Under the pieces are notes generated by a model that searched no databases, was not told the DNA's origin, and saw only the letters and a list, made by a program, of their open reading frames with translations. This document shows, in pieces, positions 58,525 through 64,000 of a DNA stretch of 64,000 nucleotides. How positions within the stretch are numbered: position 1 is the stretch's first letter; each line of letters starts with the position of its first letter. Location: the NCBI GenBank assembly GCA_964007475.1, contig OZ023273.1, positions 10,925,922-10,989,921 on the forward strand, written 5' to 3'. Both the position numbers and the translations under genes were made by a program. Origin of the DNA: Hybos culiciformis. Lineage: Eukaryota; Arthropoda; Insecta; Diptera; Hybotidae.

Positions 58525-59539
58525 GGCGCCGTGACATTTGTCCGCGGGACATTTGTCCGTGATGAAATTTGTATGGAAAACTTCGCGGACAAATGTCATT
58601 TTGCAAAATGTCATTTGTCCGCGATTGTAAAATGACATTTGTCCGCCGCGGACAAATGTCCCAAAATTAGCGGACAAATGACATTTTGCAAAATGACATT
58701 TGTCCGCGATTGAATTTTCTAACTTTAGCGGACAAATGTCATTTTGCAAAATGTCATTTGTCCGCGATTGATTTTCGAATTTTTAGCGGACAAATGTCAT
58801 TTTGCAAAATGTCATTTGTCCGCGATTGAAATTTTTGCAAAATGTCATTTGTCCGCGATTGATTTTTCAGTTTTTTTAGCGGACAAATGTCATTTTGCAA
58901 AATGTCATTTGTCCGCGATTGATTTTTCAATTTTGGAGATACTGCAGATTACGTGAACCACTCAGAATCGTCTGAAGCTTGGAAAAGGGAAGAGGGGTAG
59001 AGTCCCCCCAAATTGTTCATACATTTTGTATATGCAATTTTTTTTTTTTTGCCCGATTTGCCCCTTAAAAAGAGGGTGGTGGGGGGCGCCCTCCGCCCCC
59101 CACCACCCTCTCTTGTTGTGCCGATTCTGATTGGTTCACGTCATCTGCACTTTAGCCTCAAATTTTTAGCGGACATATGTCATTTTCCAAAATGTCATTT
59201 GTCCGCGATTGCTTTTTTTAATTTTTAGCGGACAAATGTCATTTTGCAAAATGTCATTTGTCCGCGATTGATTTTTTAAATTTTTAGCGGACAAATGTCA
59301 TTTTGCAAAATGTCATTTGTCCGCGATTGATTTTTCAGATTTTTAGCGGACAAATGTCATTTTGCAAAATGTCATTTGTCCGCGATTAATTTTTATCGCG
59401 GACAAATGACATTTTGGAAAATGTCATTTGTCCGCGGCGGACAAAAGACATTTTGAATCGCGGACAAATGTCATTTTTATGTCCGCGATACAAAAACAAA
59501 TCGCGGACAAATGTCCCGCGGACAAATGTCCAACCCCCT
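58525..59539. mobile_element. Element built from a tandem array of near-palindromic hairpin units (1015 bp)
   Basis: Flanked by the perfect 8-bp direct repeat GTTAAAAC (58517-58524 and 59540-59547), as for hAT insertions. Subterminal inverted repeats GACATTTGTCCGCGGGACAT at 58532 and its inverse near 59531 are perfect over about 27 bp. Between them, a unit of about 50-55 bp repeats roughly ten times. Each unit is a near-perfect palindrome, GCGGACAAATGTCATTTT followed by GC and AAAATGTCATTTGTCCGC, joined by an ATTGATTTTT-type spacer. The array is interrupted by a 223-bp MITE at 58935-59157. No protein frame is meaningful. Confidence 0.85.
58935..59157. mobile_element. Short MITE nested inside the hairpin array
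   Basis: Same family as the PNKP-intron element: ends GCAGATTACGTGAACCACTC and the inverse of GCAGATGACGTGAACCAATC. It sits in a hairpin-unit spacer with flanks TCAATTTT and TCAAATTTTT, an imperfect 8-9 bp duplication. The third layer of insertion here. Confidence 0.72.
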
Positions 59540-59658
59540 GTTAAAACAGTTGTTAAAAAAAAAATAAGTTACGTTAACCGTAACTTTTAAAAAAAAAAAT
59601 AAGTTACGGTTACCGTAACTGTAGCCACTCCCTATATTTTATTATTTATACTAACAAA

Positions 59659-60048
59659 CAGGCGAAGATGCCGTCATTTTTAGTGCGGCTGCGGCCATTC
59701 GCCATATTTTTAATTTTTTACAGCTGCGGCTTAAAAAATTTTAAAATCGTGGCTGCGGCTGGGTGGAAATGGCTTAGAAAGCTGGACAAAAAAAAATTTT
59801 AGGAACCAAAAAAAATTCTCATCCGATATAAAAAAAGTAAAATGATCAGTACTTATATAATATAGATGGGTTTTTTCAGTAATTAATCCTACTAGTATCT
59901 TCAAGCCAATTTCGTGGCTGGTTCATTAATTTTTAAAATTCGTCTAGCGGCTATTCATGAATAATCATAAATTCGTCGGTGCGGCTTTGCCGAAAATTCA
60001 CGGCTGCCTGACCTAGCCGGCTATAAATCAATGAAACGTCTGAGCCTG
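59659..60048. mobile_element. hAT-like MITE (390 bp) related to 8307-8627
   Basis: Ends CAGGCGAAGATGCCG and CGTCTGAGCCTG, the latter identical to the termini of 8307-8627. The flanking repeat is CTAACAAA/CTAACAAC (59651-59658, 60049-60056), 7 of 8 matching. Interior contains several GCGGCTGCGGC-type motifs and is unlike the 8307 element. Confidence 0.72.
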
Positions 60049-60428
60049 CTAACAACGAAATACATTTTTCTTCAGAAATCCGAATATTTTTATTAAAAAA
60101 CTTCAGGAGAACCACTGCCACTAATTATTATTTTAAAAAATTATTAATTATGTGTCTGGTTTCGGCGGAGCACAATTATTGACCCTTTTCGTTAAAGTCA
60201 TCAGGGTATTACCTACCTATTATTATCACCTTGAGTTGGAAGCAGATTGGGAGGTTGACGTTAAGGAGCTTTTAATTAAGAGATCAAAAATTTTTCTATT
60301 GTTATAAATTTTATTTTGTCACAAAAACGGCTTTAAAAAATTATTTAAATTATCTACAAAATATATCTTCACGAAGATACTTAAATTTTTTTATAAATGA
60401 ACATTATATTCGGATTCGAACAACAACA

Positions 60429-62276
60429 ATGGATAAAGGAAATATTCAAAACAAAAGTAGGATAGTCTCCTACCCTTACCCATATAATATTTTAGTAAAC
60501 TAACTGAAGAATTTCTTTTTAAATCTCAGAAATAGATTCAACACAGAAAAGTGATGACGAAAACGGCTCTGATAGCGAAGAAGGAGCATCAGGCTTTTCA
60601 ATAGAAGCACTTAAAAATTATTTAATTGACAAATTGGTTATTGGAACAGGAAATGAAGTTAAAACTTCGAAAAAGGTACCTATATATACAATAAAAGCCA
60701 GTACCTATAAAAGATAATTAAACATAGGAAAGATAGGTAGGAATTACATTACCATTATTCATTAAATCCTAGAATAAGTAGATTGAAGGAGCTTGAGAAA
60801 ATCAAAATCGGGTTTGGTTTTACAAAGGGAATTCAATATTTTGGTATTGAATCCGCCTATCCGCCCGCTTCAAACTAACGTAACAAACACGTCAAACACG
60901 TACCGCCTCAACGTCACACCCATATTCCGTCAAAATTCCCAGATGTGTTAGAACGAGCTTCGGACATTCGTTTTCAGTTCGCACCTCGAAAATGTGGAAT
61001 GCTCTCCCATCAAAGTTGTTCCCGACAGCTGGCGGACGTTTGATTTACGACTTGCGCCGCTTTAAGAAGAGTGTAAATGATTACCTCCTAACTGTCCCAC
61101 TTTATAATCCCGTCTAAACTTCCTGTCCCCATTACCAAATCCATACTTCTCTAAGTATAAAAGGTATCCCACCTAGTGATTTGGTAACTTTAATTAAAAA
61201 AAAAAAAAAAAAAAAAACACATCCCAATTTATTTTTTGCTTTTGGCATTTATAACAAGGCCTTCTAATATGTACCTAAGCCAACCTAAGCCTCCTATTTT
61301 ATACTTAATAATTTTTTTTTGCTATATGAGTCCACGACATATAATCAAAATAATATTGATTGTGTTATTTATTTTATTTCAGGTAATAGATGATTTGTCC
61401 ATTGATGGATTAACAAAACATTGGCAAGAAAATAGTTTTAAGAATATTGTTACGATGGTTGGAGCTGGAATATCGACTTCGGCCGGAATCCCAGACTTCA
61501 GATCTCCAGGGTCTGGCCTCTATGATAATTTACAAAAATACAATTTACCAACACCACAAGCAATTTTTGATTTAGATTATTTTGATCAAAACCCTAAACC
61601 TTTTTTTGCTCTTGCCAAAGAATTATATCCAGGAACATTTAAGCCAACACCAGCACATTATTTTGTACGTATGTTAAATGAGAAAGGCTTATTGTTAAGA
61701 CATTACACGCAAAATATAGATACCTTAGATAGAATCGCCGGAATTCCTGAGGAGAAATTAGTAGAAGCTCACGGAACTTTTTATACAAATCATTGCTTAA
61801 ATCCGTTATGTCGAAAAATGTACTCAATGGAATGGATGAAAGAAAAAATCATGTCTGAAGTATTGCCCGTTTGCGATTGTAAAAGTGTTGTTAAACCAGA
61901 CATTGTTTTTTTTGGCGAAAATTTACCCGATAAATTTCACAATTTGCCAAGTAAAGATTTTCAAAAATGTGATTTACTGATAATAATGGGAACATCATTA
62001 GAAGTTCAACCTTTTGCGTCATTAGTAGACTATGCGAATAGCAACTGCGTACGACTTTTGATTAATCGTGATAAGGTCGGAAGAAAATCAAAATTTAATT
62101 TGTTCTCATTCGGACCTGGACTATTATATGATTGTGAAGATAATACAAGAGATATAGCATTCATTGGTGATTGTGATAAAGGAGTTCAAATTTTAGTGGA
62201 AAAGCTTGGTTGGAAAGATGAATTCGATGCATTGATTGCATCAGAATATAAAAAATTAGACAAAAAATCAAATTAA
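60429..62276 (+). CDS. Sirt2: NAD-dependent protein deacetylase SIRT2
   Basis: Class I sirtuin removing acyl groups from tubulin, histone and metabolic lysines with NAD. Exons 60429-60456, 60530-60675 and 61383-62276, phases 1/0, total 1068 nt and 355 residues (human isoform 352). Exon 1 (MDKGNIQNK) is short and inferred because its GTAGGA donor closes phase 1; this is the least certain part. Catalytic core: [14 protein letters not shown] (85-98), TQNID, proposed catalytic His188 in [16 protein letters not shown], and [10 protein letters not shown]. The zinc ligands are Cys196 and Cys201 (CLNPLC) and Cys222 and Cys224 in VCDCK: the second pair is CxC, one residue shorter than the usual CxxC. 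Acidic N-terminus ([12 protein letters not shown]) is SIRT2-like. A LINE 3' end lies in intron 2. Confidence 0.94.
60830..61218 (+). mobile_element. 5'-truncated LINE 3' end with poly-A tail, in Sirt2 intron 2
   Basis: One frame from about 60911 to the stop at 61117 reads [35 protein letters not shown] and [14 protein letters not shown], the characteristic end of ORF2 in Jockey- and CR1-like LINEs (RTS..F..SF...WN.LP, then a short FK..Y tail). A 3' UTR of about 80 bp and then about 20 As follow (61196-61217). Same strand as Sirt2. The frame is intact over about 68 codons, so the insertion is fairly young. Confidence 0.8.
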
Positions 62277-63531
62277 TTTAAAAGATGGAAATTAATCAGA
62301 GAAAATTTTTTCTGATAAAATGAACATTAATAATTTTAGATTGTGCAATAGGTTAATAGTTTTCGTTTGTTCTTGTTATATTTTAATTATCATGATGAAA
62401 TATAGTTCTAGAAATTTAGTAATAGCTTACAAAATTAACATACAAATTTTCTAATGTTAATAGGTTTGTCAAATATTGATGTTTGTAATTTATTCACATC
62501 AAAAGAAAAATCATAATTTTTATTATTAGATAACAGCAAAAATCCCAAAACTTCAAACAATATCACACCTAAATCATAAGTAGGTAGGATTATTTCAATT
62601 ATAACCGGTCTATGTCAAAAGTACCTTTTGATACTTTCATGAATTCAGTTTCCAATAAAATTAAAAGCCTTAAGTCTTATAAAAAAAAAACCTTTATCAA
62701 AATTAATGATTGGAGATGCAAATGTCTTGAATTTCTAAGGTAAGTATTCCAACACTAGGCTGATGTCTAATACATTGGTAAATCGCATATTTATTTAAAA
62801 TGTTTGCAGAGATAATGATTTCAAATTGCTTAATAAATTCAGATCTTCAAAATATTCCACATTTACATTTTAAAGAGATGAATTTTTCTAGCAAATTAAA
62901 ATCATGGTTTATCTCAGCGAACATTTTCTTGATTGAACAAAATTTAGATTGGCTTATTGAGTAAATGATAAAAAAAATTCTAGTTTGCATATTCTTATGC
63001 AGCTCTATTTTCTAAATTTGCTTGAATAGCCCAAATTTAACATTTTGCTTGGTTTCAACTCAAACCAATTGTCCAATTAGTCTACTAAATGTTTTGTTAT
63101 TTGTTTGACATTATAAAATGAATACCTCTCAAACAATACATTTCGAGACTATTAATTTACGGACGCAAATACTAAATGAAATACGACCTAAGAAAATATG
63201 TTTTTTTTTTACTTCCCTGAAAAACTAAAATCCTATATATTGGTGAAACAGACATATTAGTCAGGCACATAAACTTTTAATTTCCCAAAACCTTTAGAAT
63301 ATTTTCTAGTTTTTTTCAAATTGTAGCAACCACATTTTTCTGTGACATGATTAAAAAATCTGGAGAAAATATTTTTAGTTTCCAATGTGTGAGAACTTCG
63401 CTTCAGTTTGATAAGATTATGAGAGAAATTATATTGTACTTTGAACTAAAAAATAAAATTCTTAATAAACTTTAATATGCTTTTATTTAATGCATAATCA
63501 AAAACATTTTTTAAGGACTATTTGAATGTTT
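62277..63531. other. Convergent spacer between Sirt2 and RpL3
   Basis: AT-rich sequence holding the two 3' UTRs; Sirt2 (plus) and RpL3 (minus) end toward each other. No repeat ends and no exon chain seen. Confidence 0.5.
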
Positions 63532-63864
63532 TCATGCAGTACTTGTAGCTGCTTGTTCTTCTTTGATACGATCCTTTTTGAGTGGTCCCATAAATGCCAA
63601 TTTGTCAGCAGCTGTTTGGAAGCGACCGTGACCCATTTTAGATGAAGTATCGATGAATTTCAAATTGATTTGTTCCAAAGCTGAGCGCTTAGTATGTACT
63701 AATAATGATTTACGTAAAGTAATGATGCGCTTCTTTGATCCAATACAACATCCCTTCAACATAACAAAATCATTATTAACCTCACCATAATGGGGAAAAC
63801 CACCCATTGGTGTAATCGATTTATCTGTTAAATCGTATTCGGTAGAAGCATTGTTTTTGATGAC
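63532..63864 (-). CDS. RpL3: Ribosomal protein L3 (uL3), last coding exon; gene continues beyond the window
   Basis: C-terminal 110 codons of the large-subunit protein that shapes the peptidyl-transferase centre. The exon starts after a poly-pyrimidine acceptor at 63866 ([22 protein letters not shown]) and ends ...[15 protein letters not shown]. The stretch [35 protein letters not shown], followed by [31 protein letters not shown], is close to animal RPL3. Phase 0 at the acceptor. Upstream exons lie past position 64000. Confidence 0.97.
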   Translation of the reverse strand, partial: VIKNNASTEYDLTDKSITPMGGFPHYGEVNNDFVMLKGCCIGSKKRIITLRKSLLVHTKRSALEQINLKFIDTSSKMGHGRFQTAADKLAFMGPLKKDRIKEEQAATSTA

Positions 63865-63933
63865 CTAAAAAAAAAAAATATCAAATATATTTTCTTGAAA
63901 TTAGTTAAAAGATTAATTTAAAAAAATGAACTA

Positions 63934-64000
63934 TCAGTTCTATCATTGTGTTATTGAAGCTATCATGTAGGTATCCATATTTGTAAATATTCATCATTGA
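63934..64000 (-). ncRNA. Candidate C/D-box snoRNA in the last intron of RpL3
   Basis: On the host strand a perfect box C, ATGATGA (63991-63997), is followed 54 bp later by box D, CTGA (63934-63937), in the orientation of RpL3. Box D lies about 70 nt upstream of the 3' splice site, the spacing typical of intronic C/D snoRNAs. Possible C'-like ATGATAG motifs lie between. RpL3 introns host C/D snoRNAs in other animals. The 5' terminal stem lies past the window edge, so the stem cannot be checked and the rRNA target was not identified. Confidence 0.4.

Larger units (their letters stand above)
57973..59632. mobile_element. Second GGGAG-family element, left-truncated and twice interrupted
   Basis: From CCTGTAGAAAATTGTCTAAA at 57973 it follows the 50897-51411 element. 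Its right end is the inverse of GGGAGTGGCTACAGTTACGG at 59632. The first 130 or so bases are missing. It is interrupted by a SINE-like sequence (58327-58410) and by the 1015-bp hairpin-array element (58525-59539). Confidence 0.75.

Noticed and set aside
58510..59228. Repeated cysteine/histidine-rich frames (DKCHFAKCHLSA)
   Set aside because: These look like a zinc-knuckle repeat protein but are just translation of the palindromic hairpin array, and appear on both strands.
58525..59539. CRISPR-like repeat-spacer array
   Set aside because: Repeats are regular, but the spacers are near-identical short AT-rich joins, the context is a eukaryotic genome, and flanking 8-bp duplications mark it as a transposon.

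Overview
The window is eukaryotic nuclear DNA, almost certainly insect and probably dipteran. It is very AT-rich, its genes are cut by GT-AG introns, and it contains only conserved animal housekeeping genes among a dense population of short inverted-repeat transposons. The order assignment (Diptera) is an inference from protein similarity and gene content. The species is not identifiable from the sequence alone. I rebuilt exon structures by hand, checking that splice phases close; exon coordinates are given in each gene entry.

Layout. 1-7.4 kb: TTI1 homolog on the minus strand, 10 coding exons, with a 2-nt frameshift in exon 4. 7.8-9.8 kb: a nest of inverted-repeat elements with clear target-site duplications. 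10.1-12.4 kb: PNKP (DNA 3'-phosphatase/5'-kinase), plus strand. 12.9-13.7 kb: ARL2 GTPase, minus. 14.9-15.9 kb: COX7A, plus. 18.7-25.6 kb: SLC36/PAT-type amino-acid transporter, minus, with a 3.9 kb intron. 25.6-32.8 kb: gene-poor AT-rich DNA with a decayed LINE. 32.9-36.2 kb: ALG12 mannosyltransferase with a long charged C-terminal extension, minus. 36.4-38.6 kb: a duplicated element carrying a THAP-domain relic and a 797-bp palindrome. 39.2-46.4 kb: Golgi alpha-mannosidase II, 15 exons, plus. 47.5-50.1 kb: ATG14/Barkor, minus. 50.9-52.1 kb: two adjacent transposons. 52.9-54.9 kb: an unrecognised 651-residue, single-coding-exon protein, plus. 55.5-60.0 kb: a large transposon nest that also holds a broken GPAT1-like exon, a tRNA-derived SINE-like sequence, and an element built from about ten near-palindromic hairpin units. 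60.4-62.3 kb: SIRT2, plus. 63.5-64 kb: last exon of RpL3, minus, with a candidate C/D-box snoRNA in its last intron.

The genes do not form one pathway. ALG12 (ER lumenal mannose addition to the lipid-linked oligosaccharide) and alpha-mannosidase II (Golgi N-glycan trimming) both act in N-glycosylation and lie about 3 kb apart, divergently oriented. TTI1 (PIKK maturation) and PNKP (strand-break end repair) both concern genome stability. Both neighbourhoods look like chance.

The most distinctive content is the repeat fraction. At least nine elements have recognisable ends; seven of these have target duplications of 8, 4 or 3 bp. Three insertions are nested at 57.97-59.63 kb. I found no CRISPR, operon or prokaryotic feature.
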